This document shows, in pieces, positions 54,030-63,821 of a stretch of 64,000 nt of DNA (the first letter of the stretch is position 1; each line of letters opens with the position of its first letter). The notes beneath the pieces are model-generated. The model saw only the letters and a list, made by a program, of their open reading frames with translations. It searched no databases and was not told where the DNA came from. The translations under genes were made by a program, and so were the position numbers. This DNA is from Platycnemis pennipes (lineage: Eukaryota; Arthropoda; Insecta; Odonata; Platycnemididae), in the NCBI GenBank assembly GCA_933228895.1, contig OW121853.1, forward strand, positions 5,834,494-5,898,493, given 5' to 3'.

Positions 54030-54821
54030 CAGGGCTGTGCGTTATGCTGCTGTTTTGAATATCGCACGACGATGTCATTCTGACATCGCGGATTCGCCGA
54101 TATATCGGTTTCGCGATATAATTAGGAAATATCGGTATATCGGGGTATCGACATATCGGTATATCGACACATCGGGACATCGACTTATAATATAATAACT
54201 TAGGCGAAAGACTTAAAATTTTAGATAATAGAGGTTCTTTTCAATTTTTTCATACGAGTTGTTTTCGAGCTGTACGAGCTTTTCGTATGAACTGAAATAC
54301 AACCATTTCTCCTTGGTCGAAGAACGGAGAAAATTTTTAAAATTCCGATTTATGGTTTAAAAACAATGATTTTATAAACAAATTTGAACTTTTCTGGCTG
54401 AATTCGAGTTTTCAGTGATGAAATCGCACCAACACCTGCATTCTCTACATCCAAATTTTATGATAAAAAAGTTATAGTTAATAACAATAACAAATTAGAC
54501 AATTTAAAATATATAATTAACGATTGAGGAAGTGTAATATTTTGTAAGGAAGAGACCGTTCATAGCACTTCAATCCGATCAACCATTACGGAGAAATTGC
54601 GCTAAATAGAGACATTATTATGGGTCACAGAAAAAAAAGCCGGCATCAGGATATCGTCATATCGGGATATCGCCATATCGGGATATCGTCATATCAGGAT
54701 ATCGGGATATCCACATATCGGATATCGTCATATCGTGATATCGCTTTTCGAAATATCGACTCCCGATATCAAGTGCATATCGAGTATCGTCGACGATATA
54801 TCGTGGTCTTGGACAGCCCTA
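54030..54821. mobile_element. hAT-like MITE with ATATCG arrays
   Basis: The ends CAGGGCTGT and ACAGCCCTA are inverted, one mismatch at the terminal base, and an exact 8-bp duplication CTCAGATG flanks them (54022-54029, 54822-54829). Next to each end lies an array of about 8-bp steps built on ATATCG: 54085-54185 on the left and 54645-54805 on the right. The centre (54190-54640) is AT-rich with no ORF. CAGGG-type ends and the 8-bp duplication are typical of hAT. Confidence 0.88.
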
Positions 54822-54829
54822 CTCAGATG

Positions 54830-55400
54830 CAAGCGAGAAAGTTTGTTGACATCTTGTTTCCCTGGCAATGACCCAAAGAAAGAAATGATTGCCAGAGAGT
54901 GAGGCGACATACAATCCGAGGCCTTGAAATCTTCACATTACGCACGGCAATTTACTATCAACAGCTATTTCTATGGTGGTGGTAAGCTGCCGATTCCATT
55001 TCCGAACTATTCCATAAATATTCGGGCACAACTCGGATATTTAACATAACAATAGACATGTTAGCAATCTTGATTGATTATTTTGGAAAGAAATTTTTTA
55101 TTGTTGGAATGAGTTACAGAGATGCCGTCCGATTACAATTTTCTCACAGACACGTAGTTATCTTACAAATACCTTTGCGAGATACACTTGCAATGGACAA
55201 CTTGAGAGGGTTGAAGAATTACCATGAAAATAACGCTGTTAATCATCAGTTTAAAGTTATAGTGTGACACTCAGTAGGAAACTCTCACAAATACGTTAGT
55301 AAACAGTACGTAAATCGATTACTTGGCCTCCGAGTAATCGGTCTCCTCGATTTATGAACTTCCGATTACATTAGATTAAAGGTAATCGATTACTGAGTGA
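54830..55400. other. Intronic stretch, nothing recognised
   Basis: GK5 upstream intron. Near 55315-55395 the words AATCGATTAC and CCTCGATTTATGAACTTCC repeat in both orientations around GTAATCG, a possible small inverted-repeat end. Confidence 0.35.
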
Positions 55401-55404
55401 AAAG

Positions 55405-55600
55405 TTGGCAACCCTACATTGGAGCTCATCTCGTTCACACCAAACCATTTCCGTGTGAAATTGGAATCCTTTTCTTGAACCGCGCATATGCGATATCCCA
55501 CGACGTTGTTAATGGTAAATGACTTCACGCCGATTCGAACCCAGTAACCTCCGGTGAACGCTCTACCAATTAGGCTACCATGGCATTCCTCTATTACGTG
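55405..55600 (-). mobile_element. tRNA-derived SINE, second family
   Basis: The minus strand at 55586-55529 reads like a tRNA head: TGGTAGCCTAATTGGTAGAG (A box) and GGTTACTGGGTTCGAATCGG (B box). The body continues to about 55405. The D-arm and T-arm order is right, but the tRNA-type acceptor stem does not close, so this is a SINE or tRNA pseudogene, not a tRNA gene. Confidence 0.65.
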
Positions 55601-56435
55601 CCAGTCGTAATTGCAAACCCAAAAATTCTTTAAAAGTGTAATTTCTTTCACATTTCAAGTACATATATCATTAGAATGTATTGGACATTTTCAATTCTTT
55701 CAACCATAATTTTTAATGAAATTGGGGATTGTGTACTAGTCGCGGAAAACCTCGAAGGATTTAAGAACTGATAAAATGAAGGAAATAAGCATGTCCTTTT
55801 TCAACGACTCATGAACTATAAACTGACTTGAATTCTATAAACTCCTCTCTAACTTTACCGAAGGAAATGAACAAACGTCGATAAAACGTTAATACGTTTG
55901 CGGTTTATGCTGCCTATCGATTTTATTGTGGGTCACCCGCGTCAGGGTTTAAAAGGCCCCTAAAGTGGCGGTTTAAACCATGACGCGGGTAATCGCTGCA
56001 TAATCAATGCGCACTGGAAGTCCTTCACAAAAGCGGGATTCAAAGCACAGCGTCCTCTGACCAGAAACGAGAGATATACGTGCTGAACAGATCTCGCTTT
56101 CCTCCGAGTTCGAATGCCGGTCAATGATTTTTTTTCTCGGTTAAGCATTTTCATACACGTTAGCTGATTCCATTATACTCGTTTCGTCAGCTTCTCTCGG
56201 AGTCCTTGGTCGTCGGCGAACCAATCCACACGAGGAATCAAAACGCACGGGATGTGTCGCTCCGCTGTCGTGCCATCCGGAATGCGTTTGCATCGCGTGC
56301 CGAATGAGATAGCGGGAACAGCAGTCTTGTTGGTTTCCTTATCTGTCTGTTGTTGTCCTGATGCCGCCGTAAATAGCGCTCGGACTACAGACAGACGCTT
56401 TATCAGACGTGCCTATAATCGCCCAGATGACTGGT
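55601..56435. other. Intronic stretch, weak tRNA-like site
   Basis: GAGTTCGAATGCCGG at about 56107 is B-box-like, but no convincing A box precedes it. The GC-rich block 56200-56430 has no recognisable product. Confidence 0.3.
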
Positions 56436-56545
56436 CGGTGTGTTACGATGGGTTTAGCAGTGTATCAAAATTAATGTAAGAATTAGATTGGGAATCATTA
56501 TCAGATCGTGTGGTCTTCTGCAGAAATTTAAAACGGATAGCTTTA
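56436..56545 (+). mobile_element. Small LINE ORF2 scrap, plus orientation
   Basis: GATTGGGAATCATTATCAGA and GTCTTCTGCAGAAATTTAAA match the LINE ORF2 C-terminal region. It directly precedes a minus-strand tail at 56548. Confidence 0.6.
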
Positions 56546-56547
56546 TA

Positions 56548-57092
56548 TCTAAATCTACATAATACCGTGCAAGCCACCCCAAAGGTGTGCGGCAGGGGGT
56601 GAATTCTCACCAAACATGCACTACATATCATGCATAAAATAAGGAGTAGTATCTATAGTATTGGAGTATCTAGAGTATTAGTATCTATAGTATTGGATAT
56701 ATTTACCGCTATTCATATCCCTAATTGTACGAGGAAAAAAGGACATTTTGAAGCTATCATTTCGGCAAGTAATTTCTCTAATTTTGTAATCATGGTACAG
56801 TGTACCAAAGTAAGTTAGGGTTCCCAAAATATTTTTAAAATCATCACCGAAAATATTATCTCGGAATTTATTTCGGAGATCAAGTCTAAATTTCAACGTG
56901 CGATCTGACATTGATTCCCATTTCAATTCATTTGACAGACGGGTTACGCTAATAAAGTTATCGTACTGTCCCTTTACAAATTTTGCCTTTGCAATTTTCG
57001 CTGCACACGTTCAAGTTCGTTATTTAGACCGATTTCTTAGGGATCCCATTACACTGGCAGCATATATTCCAAATTAGGTCTAACAAGGGAGA
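56548..57092 (-). mobile_element. LINE 3' fragment, subfamily A (minus half of a pair)
   Basis: The tail CTACATAATACCGTGCAAGC is at 56553. It reads inward through FKMSFFPRTIRDMN codons and stops after TCCAAATTAGGTCTAACAAG (about 57092), where a plus-strand fragment of the other subfamily starts. Near 56645-56695 the motif AGTATCTATAGTATTGGA is repeated three times. Confidence 0.8.
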
Positions 57093-57526
57093 TCTTAAAT
57101 ATATTTTTAAATACCCAGCGTATGATGCTAGATTAGACTTGATAAATAAGATTAGACAGATAGATTGTCCTACCGATACATTTAAAATGTTATTTTCCCC
57201 GCGTACAATAAAAGAACACTATAGGCAGTGTTGCAAGGGGATAGGTAATAGGGGAAATGCTGCCAGAGTAGTATGTAGTACATGATGCATGTTTTAACGT
57301 TACCAATCTGAGACTGATTGGGAAATACAGATCGATAAATTAAGAGAAATTCCTTTATAAACAGTAATCCGCAGATTCTGACCATCTAGATGCACGTGAC
57401 TTTTATATCTAACATGTTTCCATGACGTAATAGCGTTGTACCTCTTAGTTTCATGTACGCTGTCCATGTTTGTTGTGAATTCAGCCCCTGCCACACACCT
57501 CGTGGTGGCTTGCAGAGTACCTACCT
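57093..57526 (+). mobile_element. LINE 3' fragment, subfamily B (plus half of a pair)
   Basis: CCCAGCGTATGATGCTAGAT, AGATAGATTGTCCTACCGAT and TGTTATTTTCCCCGCGTAC identify the B subfamily. The tail is CCCCTGCCACACACCTCGTG, GTGGCTTGCAGAGTACC. The 3' UTR holds about 100 bp of extra sequence (about 57315-57425). Confidence 0.78.
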
Positions 57527-57607
57527 ATGCCCGTGAGTTCAGTTCCCATGTCCATTCATAGCTTTTTGTAAAATCTGGCTTTCCCTGGCCTAGCTCATTG
57601 GTAGTTT

Positions 57608-58077
57608 ACATCTACATAATACCCTGCAAGCCACCATAAAGGTGCGTGGCAGGGGGTGAATTCTAACCAAACATGCACTACATATCATGCATTTAAAAGG
57701 ATTAGCATTAATATATTAGTCTAGACTGAAATATTTAAAAAGATAAAAATAGCAAACTACGCATGCAAAAACAGCTGTTAGTTGGTTTATCTTCAAGTCC
57801 TTATACCAACATGCAACTACCTATGCTATGGATTCAATCACTCGTATTGGACATATTTACCGCTATTCATATCCCTAATTGCACGAGGAAAAAAGAACAT
57901 TTTGAATCTGTCAGTTCGGCAATCAATTTCTCTAATTTTCTAATCATGGTCCAGTCTACCATAGTAAGTTGGGGTTCGCAAAATATTTTTAACATCATCA
58001 CTGAAAATATGGTCTTGGAATTTGTTTAAGAGATTAAGTCTAAATTTCAACCTGCGATCTGACAATGATTCCCATTT
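57608..58077 (-). mobile_element. LINE 3' fragment, subfamily A (minus half of a pair)
   Basis: It runs from the tail (ACATCTACATAATACCCTGC) through the ORF2 end to CGATCTGACAATGATTCCCA, where it is cut. An 88-codon plus-strand open frame here is only the antisense shadow of the LINE. Confidence 0.87.
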
Positions 58078-58141
58078 AGTGAGAATTCACCCCCTGCCAC
58101 ACACCTTTGAGGTGGCTTGCAGGGTATTATGTAGATGTAGA
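58078..58141 (+). mobile_element. LINE 3' tail only (plus half of a pair)
   Basis: AGTGAGAATTCACCCCCTGC to GGGTATTATGTAGATGTAGA is the bare tail. It joins the minus copy at CCCATTT|AGTGAG; the TTT fits both partners. Confidence 0.87.
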
Positions 58142-58486
58142 TGAAACGAACGTGTCTAGACAGGGAATCGATTGGAAGTGGTCGCTGAAGGAATTCACTT
58201 CTTTAAGAAAGACCGAAAGGAAATGCATGTGATATCCCAGTAAAGTTCTTCCCAATGTATCCTTGGACTTCAAGCAGGAGCAACTGACAGCACGTTCACC
58301 GCGAATGTATCTCAATTGAAAGACAAGTACCCGAAGATGCATACAAGCGACAGCGACCCTCCTCGCTGTACGACCCTGTTTCCGTGACGACGGGGACGAT
58401 TCCGACGAAACTTCAGAGGGAGATGATCCGTTGAAACACGCGATTGCTGCGCACACTATCTGCGCCAGGTACTTACGGATAGCATA
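58142..58486. other. Intronic stretch, no gene
   Basis: A 109-codon minus frame spans 58127-58456. It begins inside a LINE tail and has no recognised domain, and it does not match the missing GK5 part. Confidence 0.4.
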
Positions 58487-58693
58487 GGCGTGTCGTGGTA
58501 TAAGGACTTCAAGCTAACCCATCTGAAGCATGTTTTCTCAAGCTAGCTTTGCTGTTTAAATCTATTTTTCCATTCTTATACACATTTGGACTAGACTATA
58601 CTTACCAATCCCTCTATTGTAAGAAATGTAATGCATGTTTGGTATGAATTCACCTCCTGCCAAGCATCATTATGGTGGCTTGCGGAGATGTAC
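58487..58693 (+). mobile_element. LINE 3' UTR and tail fragment
   Basis: GTATAAGGACTTCAAGCTAA through TAATGCATGTTTGGTATGAA and CACCTCCTGCCAAGCATCAT to GGTGGCTTGCGGAGATGTAC. The terminal ATGTAG repeats are replaced by the next element, so it was cut or converted at its end. Confidence 0.75.
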
Positions 58694-58700
58694 ACTGCAA

Positions 58701-59461
58701 AGGCCGTTGTACACGGTACAATTACTCGTACAAGATCTTGTACCATGAATTGAACGGCGGGATTCGACCAAGATATTGTACAAGAAGTTGGTTGACGGTC
58801 GTACACGATCAAAGATATTCATGCAATTTGTTCGCCAATAACATGCGCAGATATCGTTTTCCGTCCAACAGCTGAATCGCGATGTCCGATGACGATAGTA
58901 TTTTGAAAATACTGCCACAGTTACTGGGTTACAATGATTTGCTACCATTACTCCTAGCATTAATAAAATAAAATTATACGATTGGTTACTTGCACTCTTT
59001 CATCGGCTCATGAAACCCATCATTTATCTTCCAAACATCATGTTTTTGCTTGTTGCATATATTTATTTTTGGTTCAATTACTTCATCTTAATTTCATTGA
59101 GGTTTAATGTTTGTCAGTGTGTCCAACTCGTCATTTGAGAAATAGAACACTTCCGACGCGGCCGACGAATATCATAATATGGAAGCAACAAAGAATATCA
59201 CGATATGTACAACAAAAATGGAAGTTTTGCCATGCTTATAGGAATAAAAATGATCGCTAACAGAACACCAACCTTACGAATACTAAACAAACGCATCACT
59301 ACCGTCACATGTCATGCGCAGAAGCTACGGAGTGGATCTTGGACGGTTTTATCCAATAATATGGAGCATGATCTAATTTCTTGTACAAGAAATTGTACGA
59401 ACACCTCGTACACGATACAATTTGCGCATTGTACAAGAAATTGTACCGTGTACAATGGCCT
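58701..59461. mobile_element. DNA element with TTGTACAAG repeats; TIR related to the Harbinger-like family
   Basis: The left end AGGCCGTTGTACACGGTAC and the inverted right end AGGCCATTGTACACGGTAC match, continuing as AATTTCTTGTACAA. AGGCCGTT(T/G)TACACGG is shared with the element at 3505-5166. Copies of TTGTACAAG and TCGTACA lie near both ends. The flanking trinucleotides are CAA and TTA, so a duplication is not proved. No ORF is present. Confidence 0.68.
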
Positions 59462-59864
59462 TTATAATTCCGACTCTGTTTATCTCTCGCATCCATGGTT
59501 ACATGTGAATGCCTCTGTTGTCTGTCCTCACATGCACATCCAGATGCCAAGATCGATACATTATACAAAATTGATGCGTTATACAACATCTTCCCTTTTT
59601 TAATGGACAAGTGATTAGTCCTTTATGAATAGCAAGTATAACAAATTAAGCAACCGGAAGCGACCTCTAAAACGACTACTGCGCTACGCCATTCGGAGAT
59701 GGAGGTGCCTAGTGGCGCGTTTGGAGGTTCATGTGGAGGCGCGACTAAGCATATACGGGTCTTTCAAGTCAGATTATGATGCTTGGTTAAACATGCTTTT
59801 ATCACACTCATTTCCAATGGAGCATATAAGCAATTCCTATCTTCTAGAAATGCCTTATACTTCT
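59462..59864. other. Stretch downstream of the Gypsy integrase remnant
   Basis: It could contain the 3' end of that element, but I see no LTR boundary. No gene. Confidence 0.3.
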
Positions 59865-60215
59865 TTACCCCTTTAAAGTCTTGATAGCCCGACCCAATTT
59901 TGGAATATTCCCTTTGGGTTGCGGTGGCCTGCCTCTTTTGACCAGATTTGAATGCCCACCATCATAAATCTGACCAACCCTGGGAGTAATGTGGATCTCA
60001 TTTCTAACATTCCATTCTCTTCCTTCAATTACACAATACGAATTCGGGCGGTTGGGTTTCTTCTTAACCATCGCTCTGGGCTCCAAAGAGAGTCGGGTTT
60101 CATTTTAAACATGACATTTTCCCCTGGACAAAAATGTTTTCCACTGACTGCTGAGCGATCAAAATATTACTTAACCCTCTCTTTTCTATCAATCTTGAGT
60201 GCTCTATCCTTTTAA
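59865..60215 (-). pseudogene. Gypsy-type integrase C-terminal remnant
   Basis: The minus strand reads YFDRSAVSGKHFCPGENVMF and LWSPERW, the GPY/F-like chain PGxxVxxK...WxPxxV, then in another frame PNSYCVIEGREWNVRNEIH, matching the PRSYxVxxxGxxxRRNRxHI end of Gypsy integrases. A basic, glycine-rich tail ends at a stop near 59865. One frameshift separates the halves. The catalytic core is absent. Confidence 0.62.
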
Positions 60216-60905
60216 TATGTGATTTTTGTGATAAGTGAATGAAATGAACATGGAACCGTAGTTCTTAAGGGACGACTCATTAGATTGGCCGCTGGAGAGT
60301 GAATCCCGCCTGTCGGATGCGAAACTCAAAACAAACCAGTTTCAGTTCCAACCATTTAATATAAACTCAGGAACAACATATCACATACAATGAATCTGAC
60401 TGTCTTCGCCGGGGACGCTTGTTTGGTTGACAATGGGCTCGTCATCTCCATGCACACACAAACAACAGGCGAGAAAAAACAAAACAAACGCTAAACCAAA
60501 ATGCGGCTCACAACACCGCCTTTGGGAGTATTTCTACTCTGTAGCAAAGCAAGATATGGGCATTCATTATTCGTTCAGCTACTTTTTTAAACATGTTTTT
60601 ACTGATATGACAGAACTTTCAGCAAGGACCGTGGATAATAAGGACTGGAAATGATATGGATCAATTCTCCCATTGAATTCAAAAGTATCACTGCCAACCT
60701 CCATCCATGGTAACAATGGCACTTCTGTGTATTGAAATGCTAGCTTTCGTTTGTTTTTTTCTGGTATTTAAGGCAAAAAGAACACTATGTTAATGTGGAT
60801 GTACACCACCTCGAACTATCGTCTACTGGATTTAGTGCCTACCTTCGGTTGTTTCGGTCCCCGGCAACGACAAATTGTTTCGCCTTATCGGAGGCAAATA
60901 CTAGC
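60216..60905. other. Intronic stretch, nothing recognised
   Basis: No domain, inverted end or RNA feature is seen. The frame at 60427-60654 is unremarkable. Confidence 0.3.
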
Positions 60906-60964
60906 AAAGCCCCCTGCCACACACCCTCGCGGTGGCTTGCAGGGCATCGTGTAGATGCAGATGA
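60906..60964 (+). mobile_element. LINE 3' tail fragment, subfamily B
   Basis: CCCCCTGCCACACACCCTCG, CGGTGGCTTGCAGGGCATCG, TGTAGATGCAGATG. Only the tail is present. Confidence 0.8.
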
Positions 60965-61799
60965 GGCGAAATCAACTTAAAACTCGCTCAATTCGACCGT
61001 AAATTCTATCAGGCGTCATGTACCTCAATGGGTTTGAAGAAATTTTCCCAGAAAGAAATTATGAGAAGTGAGAGCAAGTAGGTCACCACCTATTATTGAG
61101 AGGCTAAGATATTTATGCCAAGATATTATTATCATTATTACTGGTAATGTGAAGAGTTAGTACCAGAATGATCAGAAGTAATGCCATTTTACGGCCGTTA
61201 TTCTGGTCAGTGATTTCCAACTGACAATAGTTCCGTAAATAGAAAACAAGTGAACGTTAATGGTGGTCGATGAAGGTCGAAATGACACGCAATGGCGCTC
61301 GCTCTGGGAAACGTAATAAAAACGTGTCCTTAGCCACGGAAGAATGTGATTTTCCACCCAAATACGTATCTCCGATTGAAAACTGCAAGAGTAAATGATT
61401 TCAAAATACATACATAAAAGTAAAATCAAAGAGTATTTTCATGAAACTAACTGCAAACGTCTGGTTAAGAAAATCGACGGTTACTTACTGCCTGTTCTTA
61501 ACTGAACACGTGAAGTCATTTTACACCTATTCGCATGCTACAGGAAGGATAACAGGAAAAGCATTCATTACGTTTTGGGGCTGAACATCTGGTCTCTGGT
61601 GGATGTGAAATTCCTTCCAGCCCGTTCATCCCTGGACACCTGTTGGAGGGGGAGAGCGTGTCAACCCTTTAAGGAGTCGACTGCGACCCAAGCCTTCACG
61701 ACACGCGCTAAACTTTCTTCTAATAAGATTTTGTAATGCAGTGGGACGCACGTGCCGCTTTGCCGATGTAGAGAACACAAATGGAGGCTGCACTTTGTG
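60965..61799. other. Stretch with no recognised gene
   Basis: A minus frame (61626-61865) begins inside the LINE copy to its right and runs out into unrelated sequence. Confidence 0.35.
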
Positions 61800-62215
61800 A
61801 TCACCAGTCAGCAATTGGTTTGACGGAGCTCTCCACTCAGTTATCCTATCAGCTTCTAATCTCATCGTATTTCATCTCTTTCACATCATTCACGACCTGT
61901 TTCGTATATCTCATACGACGCCTTCCTTAGCCTTTCTTCCCGTTCACTTTTCCTTCGACGATTGTCTTGACGATCAGTCCTCATGATGTGGCCGATTAAG
62001 TTGTCCCGTCTTCTTATGATGCATTTCAGAAGACCTCTCATCTCTCCTTAGGACTTCCTCGTTACTCACTCGGTCCATCCATTTAATCTTCGTCTTTCTT
62101 CTGCAGCAACACATTTCGAACCTTTGACTTATCTTCTCCTGTCATCGTCAGTGCTTCACTACCATAAAGAAACGTGGCCTAGATGTAAGTTCTGCTGAAT
62201 TGTGAACGATCATCA
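61800..62215 (-). pseudogene. RTE-like LINE ORF2 C-terminus, copy 1
   Basis: Reading minus-ward, frames give FLYGSEALTM, a broken counterpart of the FEMWCYRRMMK block, and at 61865-61812 RLEADRITEWRAPSNQ, the end of the protein. Stops and shifts are frequent. It is the same family as the next copy, placed in tandem in the same orientation. Confidence 0.7.
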
Positions 62216-62239
62216 TCATCAAGGGTCAACAATCCTAGG

Positions 62240-62860
62240 ATGGGTTTGACGCAGCCCTCCACTCGATTCTTCTATCGACCAACCTCTCCATATTAACGTA
62301 GTTCCTCTCTTTCACGTCCTTTACGACCTGCTCTAATTAACTCATACCAGGCCTGCCTTTTCCATTCTTTCCGTTCACTTTTCCTTCAACAATTGTCTTC
62401 ATCAGGCCATCGTGTCTTAAGATGTGGCCGATTAAGTTGTCCCGTCTTCTTTTTATAGTTTTCAGTAGACTTCTCTTTTCTCCCACTCTTCTCAAGACTT
62501 CTTCGTTTGTCACTCGATCGATCCATTTTATCTTCATCATTCTTCGATAGCACCACATTTCGAATGCTTCCACCCTTTTCTTCTCCGCTGCTCTCATCGT
62601 CCATGCCTCACTGCCGTAAAGAAACATGCTCCAGATATACGTTCTGATGAATTGCTTCCTTACTTCCAAGCTTGTATTTGCAGCTGTAAGTAGATTCTTC
62701 TTTTGGTAGAATGCTCTCTTTGTCTGGGCTATTCTACTGACTATTTATTTCTGGCTTCGTCCATCGTTGGTTACTCTGCTTCCCAGGTAACGGAACTCTT
62801 TCACCTCTTCCAGTTTCGTTTTCCTTGTTAATCGCTGTTTTTGGCCACTTCTTTGCACTG
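62240..62860 (-). pseudogene. RTE-like LINE ORF2 C-terminus, copy 2
   Basis: The minus strand encodes KLEEVKEFRYLGSRVTNDGR (about 62820-62755), then a stop, then an open frame (62669-62337) EVRKQFIRTYIWSMFLYGSE, AFEMWCYRRMMKIKWIDRVT, NEEVLRRVGEKRSLLKTIKR and GKNGKGRPGMS. After a stop it ends with IEWRAASNP. This is the thumb and C-terminal region of RTE-type LINEs, also seen intact at 36363-39362 in a different family. Confidence 0.83.
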
Positions 62861-63524
62861 TCATCTCACCACATCTTGGAAGCGACTCGAGACAGAGGTG
62901 ACCACATGAAGCGAGGGAGGCACCTTGAGTGACCTTTAGACAGAGGGTGCCCATTGCCAACTGGCCGTGAAGATGTTTCCGTCCTGCATGGCTCTCTTCT
63001 TCGCATCCCCGTTCTCCTCTTCTCGCCTTGAAGCTCCCGCTCTGCGACCAACCATTTCGGCGCGATATCTATTGCTGGACCGTACAATACCATTTGTGTA
63101 TGTGCATATTTCGTTGATCGATGCAATTCCCATAATTTCCACTCGTTCGAATTATCCAATATCGCATTCTCTCCAATAAACCTGTGCTCAATAATCTCAA
63201 GTTATAAATCTCCGGCTGTGGCCGGGAACAGTTTGAGGCGCGTGGTGCTTGATCGATGGCTAACCACCCATTTCAGGTATGTTTTGGTGGCGTCTCCTAG
63301 TTATTATTCTCTGCATTTCTTGATCCAAACGGCTCCTTCCTTTCGCTGCGAAATACGAGGATGCCCGCAGAAACGCTTATAGCCCGAGAGTGCGGTATCT
63401 TCCTCGGGCTTTCATGAACTCGTCCCTTGCACACCAAACGCAGAGGGTAAAGTTTCAACGGTTTTTTAATAGTATACACACATTTGTTTCAATAGCCATC
63501 TTTGCAGAAATAATAGTTTATTTG
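62861..63524. other. Stretch between LINE remnant and palindrome
   Basis: It may include more decayed LINE sequence up to about 63180. Nothing firm is seen. Confidence 0.3.
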
Positions 63525-63658
63525 TAACTGTCACAAAACCACAGGTTTAAAAGAACGCGACCCGGGTTTCAGCGAATGATCGCCATCTTCAGGTGGCGAC
63601 CATTCGCTCTGAAACCCCTGGGTCGTGTTCTTTTAAACCTGTGGTTTTGTGAAAGTTA
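63525..63658. repeat. Long palindrome with CTGAAGA...GAAAC core
   Basis: Arms of about 60 bp (TAACTGTCACAAAACCACAG, GTTTAAAAGAAC, CGACCC) pair with about 90% identity around a centre CCATCTTCAGGTGGC. The minus strand of the left half reads CCTGAAGATGGCGATCATTC then GCTGAAACCC, an order like the hammerhead-like repeats at 12835 and 35121, with an imperfect stem. Confidence 0.7.
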
Positions 63659-63821
63659 TTGCTAAACCTGGTGTCATGGAGTACCGCAAAGTTACTTCGG
63701 AACGTATTTTAGAAACAATTGTGTCGCATACGTGATATATGTAATTTGTAAGTCGTTGTCTTTCGTTTTTGCTGGATAATTGTCACTTTTCTGCAATCAG
63801 GCTCGGCGCGGCAAAAGGCTT

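Noticed and set aside
55529..55586. A tRNA gene on the minus strand
   Set aside because: A and B boxes are good but the acceptor stem does not pair and a SINE-like body follows.
57763..58029. Plus-strand 88-codon frame MQKQLLVGLSS and similar frames at 16721 and 45511
   Set aside because: These are antisense readings of the LINE 3' end and recur only because the LINE is repeated.
58127..58456. Missing upstream GK5 exon
   Set aside because: It has no ATP-site GTGTF-type motif and no resemblance to the FGGY N-terminal half, and it begins inside a LINE tail.
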